Source: Methanomicrobiales archaeon (GTDB lineage: Archaea > Halobacteriota > Methanomicrobia > Methanomicrobiales > JACTUA01). Taken from it: 9,813 nucleotides of DNA. The stretch spans positions 1 through 9,813 of the forward strand of contig JAJRDF010000031.1 of NCBI GenBank assembly GCA_028678555.1, read 5' to 3'. Position 1 is the first letter of the stretch; the number at the start of each line of letters is the position of its first letter. A program made the position numbers and the translations under genes. This document shows positions 1 through 6,087 of this stretch, piece after piece. The notes below the pieces were generated by a model, which was given only the letters and a program-made list of their open reading frames with translations, made no database searches and was not told where the DNA came from.

Positions 1-227
1 GGTGGGGGGGGCAGGATCACCGGTTCACGGGAAACCGGCGGGGGGTGCCCACGCGGCGGGGGCGGAGCCGACTCGGAGTCCCCGAGAGCGTCTCACCAGT
101 ACCCCTCATCCCGGGAAAACTAGCAGGAATCGATGATCAGGTTTCGCCGCAGGCACGCAAGGGGAGGGAGCGGGCCACGGCTTCACGGAAAGGCTGCAGG
201 AACCCCGGGAAAAAAGGATATGGGAAA
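1..227. other. noncoding flank downstream of ilvC
   Basis: This GC-rich stretch lies beyond the 3' end of ilvC and has no supportable gene. The short open frame from base 1 to about 123 encodes a Gly/Arg/Ser-rich low-complexity peptide with no start in the window, so I do not call it. Two small inverted repeats are visible: CCGGTT (20-25) with AACCGG (33-38), and CTCGG (72-76) with CCGAG (82-86). Neither forms part of a cloverleaf, so no tRNA is called. The only element with a clear role is the oligo-T terminator at 210-215 on the minus strand. Confidence 0.6.
210..215 (-). terminator. oligo-T terminator of ilvC
   Basis: Six consecutive A on the plus strand read as T6 on the coding strand of ilvC, 12 bases past its stop codon. 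A short T-run just after a stop codon is the usual intrinsic terminator of archaeal RNA polymerase. No strong hairpin precedes it, and archaea do not need one. Confidence 0.6.
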
Positions 228-1226
228 TTACTTCTTGAACTGAGGCATCAGGGCCCGGATCTCCTTCCCCACGTCCTCGATCAGGTGCTCCTCGTCAGCC
301 TTCGTGAGGGCGTTGAAGACGGGGCGGTTCACCTGGTTCTCCAGCATCCACTCCCGGGCGAACTCGCCGTTCTGGATCTCCTCCAGGCACTCCTGCATCG
401 CCTGGTACACTTCGGGGCCGATGACGCGGGGGCCCCGGGTCAGGTCACCGTACTGGGCGGTGTTGCTGATGGCGCTGCGCATCTTCGTGAAGCCGCCCTC
501 GTAGATAAGGTCCACGATCAGCTTCGTCTCGTGGAGGACCTCGAGATATGCCATCTCGGGGGCATAGCCGGCATCCACCAGCGTCTCGAACCCGGCCTTG
601 ATGAGGGAGGTCATCCCCCCACAGAGCACCGTCTGCTCGCCGAAGAGATCGGTCTCGGTCTCCTCACGGAAGGTGGTCTCCAGGACCACGGCCCGGGTGG
701 CACCAATCCCCTTCGCGTACGCGAGGGCCGTCTCCTTCGCCTTCCCCGTGGCATCCTGGTGGATGGCGATCAGGGCAGGGACCCCCTTCCCCTCCTCATA
801 GGTCCTCCGGACCATGGCGCCGGGTCCCTTGGGGGCGATCATGATCACGTCCACGTCGGGGGGCGGCACGATCTGGCCGAAGTGGATGTTGAACCCGTGG
901 GAACAGGAGAGGGTCATCCCCTTCTCCAGATGGGGCTGGATCTCAGAGCGGTACACCCCGCCCTGGAGCTCATCGGGAACCAGGATCTGGACGAGGTCTG
1001 CCTTCTTCACCGCGTCCTTCACCGGGTAGACCTTGAACTTGTCGCCCTCGGCATTCTTCCAGGACTTCCCGGGCCGGAGGCCGATGATCACATCCAGACC
1101 GCTGTCCCGCAGGTTCAGGGACTGGCCCCGCCCCTGCGATCCGTACCCGATGACCGCGATCGTCTTTCCCTTGAGGACCTTGAGGTTCGCGTCCTTGTCA
1201 AAGTAGCGTGGTATTGTGCCGTCCAT
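228..1226 (-). CDS. ilvC: ketol-acid reductoisomerase, class I (NADP-dependent)
   Basis: This 332-residue enzyme isomerises and reduces 2-acetolactate or 2-aceto-2-hydroxybutyrate to the dihydroxy acid, the second common step of valine, leucine and isoleucine synthesis in the cytoplasm. The N-terminal Rossmann domain (about 15-190) carries the dinucleotide motif GYGSQGRG at 27-34; many homologues have His where this has Arg33, and Arg there is a known variant. The conserved SHGFNIH starts at Ser109 (His110), and APKGPG holds Lys133. In the helical C-terminal domain the expected Mg2+ and substrate residues are present: Asp193 and Glu197 (ETDLFGEQ), Glu229 and Glu233, and Ser254 (SNTAQYG). The length is typical of short, class I enzymes. 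The ATG at 1226 gives the expected N-terminus, and no Shine-Dalgarno precedes it, which fits a leaderless or nearly leaderless mRNA from the TATA block at 1251-1268. No ilvB or ilvN lies in the window, so it appears monocistronic here. Confidence 0.97.
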   Translation of the reverse strand: MDGTIPRYFDKDANLKVLKGKTIAVIGYGSQGRGQSLNLRDSGLDVIIGLRPGKSWKNAEGDKFKVYPVKDAVKKADLVQILVPDELQGGVYRSEIQPHLEKGMTLSCSHGFNIHFGQIVPPPDVDVIMIAPKGPGAMVRRTYEEGKGVPALIAIHQDATGKAKETALAYAKGIGATRAVVLETTFREETETDLFGEQTVLCGGMTSLIKAGFETLVDAGYAPEMAYLEVLHETKLIVDLIYEGGFTKMRSAISNTAQYGDLTRGPRVIGPEVYQAMQECLEEIQNGEFAREWMLENQVNRPVFNALTKADEEHLIEDVGKEIRALMPQFKK

Positions 1227-1250
1227 GGCCGGTACTATCAGCGGAGGAGA

Positions 1251-1268
1251 ACATAAATATTATATGAG
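1251..1268. promoter_or_regulatory. shared AT-rich TATA block, divergent ilvC/mptA promoter
   Basis: The only AT-rich block in the 122-bp gap between the divergent genes is ACATAAATATTATATGAG, with the self-complementary core AATATT. Read on the minus strand it is CATATAATATTTATG, about 30 bases upstream of the ilvC start, which would place transcription initiation a few bases before the ATG. Read on the plus strand it is preceded by purine-rich GGAGGAGAA, which resembles a TFB-recognition element, and predicts a leader of about 65 bases for mptA. Start sites are inferred from the usual archaeal TATA-to-start distance of about 25 bases. Confidence 0.55.
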
Positions 1269-1348
1269 AAAACAGAGACAACTAACCGTTCCGGGGCGCC
1301 TCCCGGTACTTACTTTCAGGAACACGATATCTGACTTGGAGTTTTGCA

Positions 1349-2323
1349 ATGGCTCTACCGGATGCTCAGGCGTTACCCGATGTCCAGGCCACTCGTCCCG
1401 AGATCTGCATCAACCTGACCCGGGTCGGCGTGAAGAACGTGCAGAAGCTGGTGGAGGTAGCACGCCCCGGGAAGCGGCCGGTGATCTTCATCTCCACCTT
1501 CGATGTCTTTGTGGACCTTCCCGCCAGCCTGAAGGGGGCCAACCTCTCCCGAAACTTCGAGGTAATCGACGAGGTCCTGCAGAAGGCCACTGAGGGTGAG
1601 GTGAAGGAGGTGGAGGAACTCTGTAGCACGGTGGCGCGCCGGCTGCTGGACCGGCACGAGTACGCGGACCGCACCGAGGTCCGGATGAGGAGCCAGTTCA
1701 TGCAGAAGCGGGAGACCCCCGTCTCACACACCGCCTGCCACGAGGTCGTGATCGTCTTTGCGCGGGCCATTGCCCGCCGCAACGACTCCGAACCCTTTGT
1801 CCGGAAGGCCATCGGCGCGGAAGTGACGGGCATGACCGCCTGCCCCTGCGCCCAGGACATCATGAAGGACCGGGCCCAGACGGTGCTGGAGGAGATCGGC
1901 CTGACGCAGGAGAAGATCGACAAGTTCTTCTCCCAGATCCCCATGGCCACCCACAACCAGAGGGGGAAGGGATTCCTCTGCGTGGAGACTGACGACGACC
2001 AGCACGTCGGCCTGGAGAAGATCATCCAGATCCTGAAGGAGTCCATGTCTGCCCGGATCTTCGAGCTCCTGAAGCGGGGCGACGAAAGCTTCGTGGTCAT
2101 GGAAGCCCACAAGAATCCCCGTTTCGTGGAGGACTGCGTCCGGGAGATGGCCAAGCAGGTCCTCTCCGCCTTCTCAGACCTCCCCGCCGACGCAGTGGTC
2201 ACCATCAAGCAGACCAACGAGGAGTCCATCCACCAGCACGACGCCTACGCCGAGCGGAAGGCCACCCTCGCCGAGCTGAAGGTAGAGATCGAGGGGGAGC
2301 TGCAGGCCCCCAAGAACTTCTAA
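1349..2323 (+). CDS. mptA: GTP cyclohydrolase MptA (GTP cyclohydrolase IV)
   Basis: This 324-residue archaeal member of the FolE2/COG1469 family converts GTP to 7,8-dihydro-D-neopterin 2',3'-cyclic phosphate. That is the first step in making the pterin of tetrahydromethanopterin, the C1 carrier of methanogenesis; characterised family members need Fe2+. Visible family signatures are LPDVQ at 9-13, SHTACHE at 126-132, the TACPCAQ segment with Cys165 and Cys167, THNQRGKG from 201, EAHKNPRFVED at 252-262, and SIHQHDAYAE from 293 with His295 and His297. These Cys, His and Glu positions are the likely metal and substrate ligands by family analogy. The ATG at 1349 follows GGAG (1338-1341) at 7 bases and lies just before the conserved LPDVQ segment, so this start is well supported. 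No T-run terminator follows, only a C-rich stretch. The gene looks monocistronic and diverges from ilvC. Confidence 0.95.
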   Translation: MALPDAQALPDVQATRPEICINLTRVGVKNVQKLVEVARPGKRPVIFISTFDVFVDLPASLKGANLSRNFEVIDEVLQKATEGEVKEVEELCSTVARRLLDRHEYADRTEVRMRSQFMQKRETPVSHTACHEVVIVFARAIARRNDSEPFVRKAIGAEVTGMTACPCAQDIMKDRAQTVLEEIGLTQEKIDKFFSQIPMATHNQRGKGFLCVETDDDQHVGLEKIIQILKESMSARIFELLKRGDESFVVMEAHKNPRFVEDCVREMAKQVLSAFSDLPADAVVTIKQTNEESIHQHDAYAERKATLAELKVEIEGELQAPKNF

Positions 2324-2540
2324 AGGAACACTGCAGAGCCCATCCCCCCGCAGAATACCCCCCCTGTCGGGGCCCCCCCTCTCGTATCCTGCACGGATGA
2401 CCGCCGGAGAGTGGAACTGATATCCGGAGAGGCGAGGCCCCCTGATGATAAGAACGATGTATTGGGGAGATATCACCATTCAAAATATTATTATATGTTT
2501 AAACCATTTTCTCAACTATTATAGAGCTAATTCTATTTAG

Positions 2541-2550
2541 TTATCTTTAT
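2541..2550 (+). promoter_or_regulatory. candidate TATA element of the PAS kinase gene
   Basis: TTATCTTTAT lies in the AT-rich island. A start site about 25 bases downstream would fall near 2571-2575, just before the first GC-rich inverted repeat, giving a leader of about 80 bases. The alternative TATTATATG-type sequence near 2490 would give a leader of about 130 bases. Sequence alone does not separate them. Confidence 0.35.
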
Positions 2551-2583
2551 CTATTAGTTAGAAGAATTAATGATTAACAGGTG

Positions 2584-2640
2584 GCGGACCCCGGGTCCGC
2601 TGCTGGAGGACCGGGCCGCTCCCTGCGTGGGGATGCCCGG
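2584..2640 (+). promoter_or_regulatory. two inverted repeats in the kinase leader, the second reaching the Shine-Dalgarno
   Basis: The first is a perfect 8+1+8 palindrome: GCGGACCC (2584-2591), a central C, and GGGTCCGC (2593-2600). As RNA it would fold with a shortened stem and a small loop. The second pairs CCGGGC (2611-2616) with GCCCGG (2635-2640), and inside it TCCC (2620-2623) pairs with GGGA (2630-2633) around a 6-base loop. Its last two G are also the first two of the GGAGG ribosome-binding site (2639-2643). The pairing is seen in the sequence; any regulatory role is inference. Confidence 0.4.
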
Positions 2641-2651
2641 AGGAGTACCTC

Positions 2652-4211
2652 ATGCACAATCCATCAGGAAACAGGGGACAATCAGGAACCGGTATCTGCA
2701 CCACCGAGGGTCTCCCGCCGCATTCGCCGGGAGGGGCCGGGGCAGGCACCTCGGCCCCAGCCGTTCCGGATCCCGTGAAAACGGGGCAGGATCGACGGGG
2801 CCTCCTTCCTGAATCCCTGGCAGGGCTGATCCGCGATCTCCCCGGACTTGTCCTTCTCTGCGACAGCCACGGGCACCTCGCAGGGTGGAACCGGGGGTGC
2901 GAGGGACTCCTGGGGCTCTCCGCCCCGGAGCTGGGAGGCACCCAGCTCCTCTCGCTCGTGGAAGAAGAGGAGCGGCTGGATATGGGGAAGCGCATCAGCG
3001 CGCTTCCTGACACCGGTCCCTTTGACGCCATCGTGCACCTGGCGGGAGGATCGGGCGGTAGGACAGCCCTCTCCCTCTCAGTATCCCGTCTTGCCATCGG
3101 CGACATGATCCTCATGGTGATTGTCGGCAACAGGCTCCCGGACAGCCTGGAGGCCGCTGCATCCCTGAGGGAGAGCGAACAGCGGTTCAAGGAGTTCTCC
3201 GAGCTCCTTCCCCAGGCGGTCTATGAAACGGACGCGCAGGGGATCCTCACCTTTGCCAACCGGCCCAGCATCGAATGGTTTGGATACACACCGGAGGACT
3301 TCCTCCAGCCATTCCCCATCTTCCGGGTTATCTCGCCGGAAGAGCGTGAGAAGGCGATCCAGAACTTCATGGGATCCCTGCACGGGGTGAGAAGTGCGGT
3401 GGCGGCCGAGTACACCGCCATCAAGAAGGATGGCACGCGGTTCACGATGATGACCTACGCATCCCCCATCATCCGGGACGGGAAACCCGTGGGGCTCCGC
3501 GGCCTTGCCCTGGATATCACGGAGAGGAAGCGGATGGAGGAGGCACTCCAGGCCGCGAACCGGAAGATCATGCTCCTGAACGGCATCACCCGGCATGACA
3601 TCCTCAATACGGTCACTGCCCTCATGGGGTACACGGCTCTCCTGCAGGAGAGCAGCGAACCCGCGGAGATTGCATCCCTTCTCGGGAAGATCGAGAAGAC
3701 CACGTACCGGATCCGGCAGCAGATCGAATTCACCAGGGACTACCAGGAGCTGGGCATCCAGGGGCCGCAGTGGCAGTCTGCCCAGGAGGTGGCCACCGCC
3801 TCCACCGCCCTCCTCTGGTCCCCGGGCGTGGCGGTGGAGATCCAGCTGGAGGGCCTCTTCCTCTCTGCGGACATGCTGCTCGGGAAGGTCTTCTACAACC
3901 TGGTGGACAACAGCCTCCGGCACGGAGGAAACGGCCTCTCGCGCATCACCCTCACCCGGACAGAAAGCCCGCGGGGACCGGTGATCCTCTATTCCGATAA
4001 CGGGACCGGGGTGCCGGAGGATCAGAAGGAGCGGATCTTTGCCTACGGCGTGGGAAAGGGCACAGGTCTCGGGCTCTTCCTGACCCGGGAGATCCTTTCC
4101 CTGACCGGGATCGGGATCCGGGAGACCGGGGAGTACGGGAAGGGCGCCCGGTTTGAAATCTCCATTCCCTCTGCGTGTGCCCGCTCCTCCCCACCTGCCC
4201 CGCCGGCGTGA
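2652..4211 (+). CDS. soluble PAS-PAS sensor histidine kinase
   Basis: This 519-residue cytoplasmic signalling kinase has no signal peptide or membrane segment. Residues 1-50 are a Gly/Pro/Ser-rich tail. A first PAS-like domain spans roughly 53-160 and a second, better conserved one about 175-292, ending in the typical GLALDITERKRMEEAL linker. The phosphoacceptor helix contains ITRHDILN with His315. The ATPase domain has the N box NLVDN (416-420), the G1 motif SDNGTGVP (Asp449, Gly451, Gly453) and the G2 motif GKGTGLGLF (468-476), so all catalytic motifs appear intact. The RHDILN type of H box is common in archaeal kinases. ATG at 2652 follows GGAGG (2639-2643) at 8 bases. No response regulator is encoded in the window, so the partner and signal are unknown. 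A redox or gas-sensing role is possible because PAS domains can bind such ligands, but nothing here shows a haem or flavin site. The Pro-rich C-terminus adds nothing recognisable. Confidence 0.9.
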   Translation: MHNPSGNRGQSGTGICTTEGLPPHSPGGAGAGTSAPAVPDPVKTGQDRRGLLPESLAGLIRDLPGLVLLCDSHGHLAGWNRGCEGLLGLSAPELGGTQLLSLVEEEERLDMGKRISALPDTGPFDAIVHLAGGSGGRTALSLSVSRLAIGDMILMVIVGNRLPDSLEAAASLRESEQRFKEFSELLPQAVYETDAQGILTFANRPSIEWFGYTPEDFLQPFPIFRVISPEEREKAIQNFMGSLHGVRSAVAAEYTAIKKDGTRFTMMTYASPIIRDGKPVGLRGLALDITERKRMEEALQAANRKIMLLNGITRHDILNTVTALMGYTALLQESSEPAEIASLLGKIEKTTYRIRQQIEFTRDYQELGIQGPQWQSAQEVATASTALLWSPGVAVEIQLEGLFLSADMLLGKVFYNLVDNSLRHGGNGLSRITLTRTESPRGPVILYSDNGTGVPEDQKERIFAYGVGKGTGLGLFLTREILSLTGIGIRETGEYGKGARFEISIPSACARSSPPAPPA

Positions 4212-4379
4212 CCCGGCCCGGGTGGCCCTGCTGGAGAATCCTTCTGGGCCTGGGAATCCCCGGCTCCTTCCCCCGTCTCCCCGGACACGGCGGGGTCGGG
4301 GATATCATCGGGATCGGCTCCCCTTCGGCACGTGTGCAGGGGCAGCGGGGTCTCCCGGGGTCTCAGCAAAAACAGGGGA
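4212..4379. other. convergent intergenic region between kinase and PEGA gene
   Basis: This 168-base GC-rich gap separates the two convergent 3' ends. No T-run is visible for the plus-strand kinase. For the minus-strand PEGA gene there is a short oligo-T at 4368-4372. Several short GC inverted repeats occur, as expected by chance at this composition. No gene is seen. Confidence 0.5.
4368..4372 (-). terminator. short oligo-T terminator of the PEGA gene
   Basis: Five A on the plus strand read as T5 on the coding strand, 7 bases beyond the stop codon at 4380. It is a weak but well-placed archaeal termination signal. Confidence 0.4.
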
Positions 4380-5693
4380 TTACCGGGTCCGCCAGATCAG
4401 GAAGAGGAGCACACCCGCGAGGATGACCCCGGCCGCTGCCGCGAAGGGTGGGACGCCGCTCCGGGTGGGAACCGGTGTTGCGATCATTTCCAGCGAGGCC
4501 GTCACCGGCGTCGTGGTTCCGCTGACCACCTGCACCTCCATGGAGAAGTCCCGGTACCCCGGCAGCTGTACCCGGATCATGTGGGTTCCCGAGGATATTC
4601 CCGACAGGGTGACCGGGGTGACCCCCCGGTACACGTTATCCACAAAGACGTTCCCGCCGGAGGGCAGGGACGAGACCGAGATCCCGCCCCCCTCGGGAAC
4701 CGGGGTGGTGACCGGTGCCGACTGGAGCGGGGCGTTCACGTGGGAGGTGGTGCCGGCCCGGACGTTCACCGTGGTCGCGTAGTCCTGGAACCCCGGGAGC
4801 TGGAGGGAGAGGAGGTGGTCTCCGGCGGGGACATTCGGGATGGTGAATACCCCGGACGGGGGTGTCTGGCCCTGGACCACCCCGTCCATCCGGATGGTGG
4901 CCCCCGGGGGCGTGGACGCCACCTGGATCCAGCCGGTGGTGGAGGAGGGGATGGGGGAGAGGGTCGCCCGGACGGTCTGGTCCGAACCCTCGGCCACGGT
5001 CACGGTGGTCTTCCAGTCGTGGTAGTTGCCGGCATCCAGCTCCAGCGTGTGGGTCCCCGGGGGGACTTTGGGGAGGGTGAGGGGGGTCCGCCCCTGGTAG
5101 TCCCCGTCCATGTACACATAGGCCGTCACGGGATCAGAGATGACGGTGATCGATCCGGCCCGGATGATCTTCTTCAGGGGGAAATACTCGGTGAGCTGCT
5201 GGCCGGCCGTGACCGTTCCGGAGACAACGACACTCTCGTAGCCCTCCAGATCCGCTTCGATCGCGTACGTGCCGGGGCGGACAGTCGGAATGGTGAGGGG
5301 AGCGGTGCCGCGGTAGTTCCCGTTCAGGTAGATGGCCGCTCCTGTCGGCGTGGTGGTGACATAGATGGAACCGTACTGCTCCAGGGGCTCCAGGGTGGCG
5401 GTCACCGGCACCGTCTCACCGGACGCAGGATTTCCGGGGAGGGTCTGGGTCCAGGTCCGGTACCCCTCCAGGGAGACGCTCACCGTGTGCCCCGGGGATG
5501 AGGTGCTGTACACCTCCACGGTGACCGGCGTGGTCCCCCGGTACTGGCCGTCGAAGTGGACGTCGCCGCCGGAAGGAACTGAATCAATCTGGTAGTACCC
5601 CACATCCCCGCCGATATCGTCCGCCACCCCGGCCCCCGCCACCAGGGGGCAGAGGAGAAGTATGGTGAAGAAGAGCAGTCCCGGAGTCCGCAT
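4380..5693 (-). CDS. secreted, C-terminally anchored protein with five PEGA repeats
   Basis: This 437-residue cell-surface protein has no known enzymatic activity. A Sec-type signal peptide covers about 1-22 (MRTPG, then a hydrophobic LLFFTILLLCPLVAGAG core). Five PEGA repeats of about 65-70 residues follow at roughly 34-103, 108-174, 180-246, 254-323 and 336-403. Each has the pattern 'S.P.GA.VY.DG.YRG.TP.T...V.PGTH.....L.GY'; examples are SVPSGGDVHFDGQYRG (38-53) and SLPSGGNVFVDNVYRG (342-357). Thr/Pro-rich linkers (TTPVP, ATPVPTRSG) flank repeat 5. A hydrophobic segment at about 416-433 followed by WRTR gives a C-terminal membrane anchor, so the repeats should face outside. PEGA domains are small beta-rich modules common in surface proteins of Methanomicrobiales and usually taken as S-layer associated or adhesive. 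ATG at 5693 follows GGTGGAG (5701-5707 on the minus strand) at 7 bases. The protein contains no catalytic domain. Confidence 0.9.
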   Translation of the reverse strand: MRTPGLLFFTILLLCPLVAGAGVADDIGGDVGYYQIDSVPSGGDVHFDGQYRGTTPVTVEVYSTSSPGHTVSVSLEGYRTWTQTLPGNPASGETVPVTATLEPLEQYGSIYVTTTPTGAAIYLNGNYRGTAPLTIPTVRPGTYAIEADLEGYESVVVSGTVTAGQQLTEYFPLKKIIRAGSITVISDPVTAYVYMDGDYQGRTPLTLPKVPPGTHTLELDAGNYHDWKTTVTVAEGSDQTVRATLSPIPSSTTGWIQVASTPPGATIRMDGVVQGQTPPSGVFTIPNVPAGDHLLSLQLPGFQDYATTVNVRAGTTSHVNAPLQSAPVTTPVPEGGGISVSSLPSGGNVFVDNVYRGVTPVTLSGISSGTHMIRVQLPGYRDFSMEVQVVSGTTTPVTASLEMIATPVPTRSGVPPFAAAAGVILAGVLLFLIWRTR

Positions 5694-5774
5694 CCTGAAT
5701 CTCCACCAGATTATTCTCCAAAATAGTATTAAAGAATTCTGATATGTTTCTCATGGAATAGATCGTATTTCACG

Positions 5775-5783
5775 TAAATTATA
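5775..5783 (-). promoter_or_regulatory. candidate TATA box of the PEGA gene
   Basis: On the minus strand this reads TATAATTTA, preceded by the A-rich GCTGAAAAATTACCC. A start about 25 bases downstream would give a leader of roughly 60 bases that includes the GGTGGAG ribosome-binding site. A second candidate, TTTAATACTATTT (5733 to 5721), is closer but would start transcription inside the ribosome-binding site, so it fits less well. Confidence 0.45.
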
Positions 5784-5971
5784 GGGTAATTTTTCAGCAA
5801 ATCCGGATAAGGCCCGGAACGCAGCGGAATGGGAGGGGACCGCATCCCGGTCACCGGTGATGACAGAAGTGGAAGGGAGCATGAGATCCCGCATCACACA
5901 ACCGGTATCCATCCCGGAATGGACAGGTGCACAGAAGGGCCATTTCCTGACGGAGTGGAACAGAACGATAA

Positions 5972-5980
5972 CTATATTTA
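5972..5980 (+). promoter_or_regulatory. TATA box of the frh operon
   Basis: CTATATTTA is the clearest archaeal TATA box upstream of frhA, preceded by the purine-rich GGAACAGAACGATAA. Transcription would start near 6001-6006, giving a leader of about 90 bases before the TTG start codon at 6096. No activator site is recognised by sequence. Confidence 0.6.
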
Positions 5981-6004
5981 ACGTCAGCGGGAAGCTTGTG
6001 TTTG

Positions 6005-6044
6005 CGTACATGGTTTTGTACGGATAGTGCACAGGGTGCGCACC
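6005..6044 (+). promoter_or_regulatory. structured 5' leader of the frh mRNA
   Basis: CGTACA (6005-6010) and TGTACG (6017-6022) form a perfect 6-bp hairpin with a 6-base loop, predicted to lie at or very near the 5' end of the mRNA. Just downstream are GTGCAC (6027-6032) and the perfect 10-base palindrome GGTGCGCACC (6035-6044). The repeats are seen directly. Whether they act in RNA (stability, translation) or DNA (regulator binding) is unknown. Confidence 0.4.
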
Positions 6045-6083
6045 AACCACAGTAACGCCAGATGAACACGTGAGCATTTAGAC

Positions 6084-6087
6084 GAGG
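6084..6087 (+). promoter_or_regulatory. ribosome-binding site of frhA before a TTG start
   Basis: GAGG, within GAGGCGAT that matches the archaeal GAGGTGAT consensus at 7 of 8 positions, ends 8 bases before TTG at 6096. It decides the start: the frame upstream reaches a stop at 6063-6065 with no ATG or GTG in between, and the first internal ATG comes only at residue 52. Confidence 0.7.

Larger units (their letters stand above)
2324..2651. other. intergenic region with AT-rich promoter island before the PAS kinase
   Basis: This 328-base gap has three parts. Bases 2324-2477 are GC-rich and C-tract-rich; they contain CCGGAGAG twice (2404-2411 and 2424-2431, 20 bases apart) and no convincing gene. 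Bases 2478-2577 are strikingly AT-rich against the surrounding GC-rich DNA and hold several TATA-like sequences, including TTATTATATG near 2489-2498 and TTATCTTTAT at 2541-2550. Either could drive the kinase gene. Bases 2578-2651 are GC-rich again, with two inverted repeats and the kinase Shine-Dalgarno. I see no small RNA or peptide gene that I can support. Confidence 0.55.

Noticed and set aside
18..120. Possible tRNA in the left flank, because GGTTCACGGGAAACC resembles a T-arm.
   Set aside because: I could not form an acceptor stem, D-arm and anticodon arm at the right spacing around it. The resemblance is only a short hairpin.
45..1256. Long plus-strand open frame opposite ilvC (403 residues).
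   Set aside because: It is the antisense shadow of ilvC, whose full set of catalytic motifs lies on the minus strand. Long antisense frames are expected in DNA with GC-rich third codon positions.
2404..2431. Direct repeat CCGGAGAG, two copies 20 bases apart.
   Set aside because: Only 8 bases long in GC-rich DNA and downstream of mptA, not near a promoter. Chance is a sufficient explanation.
2174..2483. Two overlapping minus-strand frames over the 3' end of mptA and the following gap.
   Set aside because: Low-complexity Gly/Arg/Ser composition, largely antisense to mptA, with no supporting start signals.
4332..5501. Plus-strand open frame of 389 residues opposite the PEGA gene.
   Set aside because: Gly/Asp/Arg-rich shadow translation. 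The minus-strand reading has a signal peptide, repeats and an anchor, plus a good ribosome-binding site.
4480..5600. Internal repeats in the PEGA gene, considered as a DNA repeat array or CRISPR.
   Set aside because: Similarity is at protein level between diverged domains of about 65-70 residues. There are no short identical repeats with unique spacers.
5751..6077. Minus-strand frame of 108 residues within the PEGA-frh gap, considered as a small gene.
   Set aside because: No good ribosome-binding site, it runs across the frh promoter and leader, and the sequence has no protein-like pattern that I recognise.
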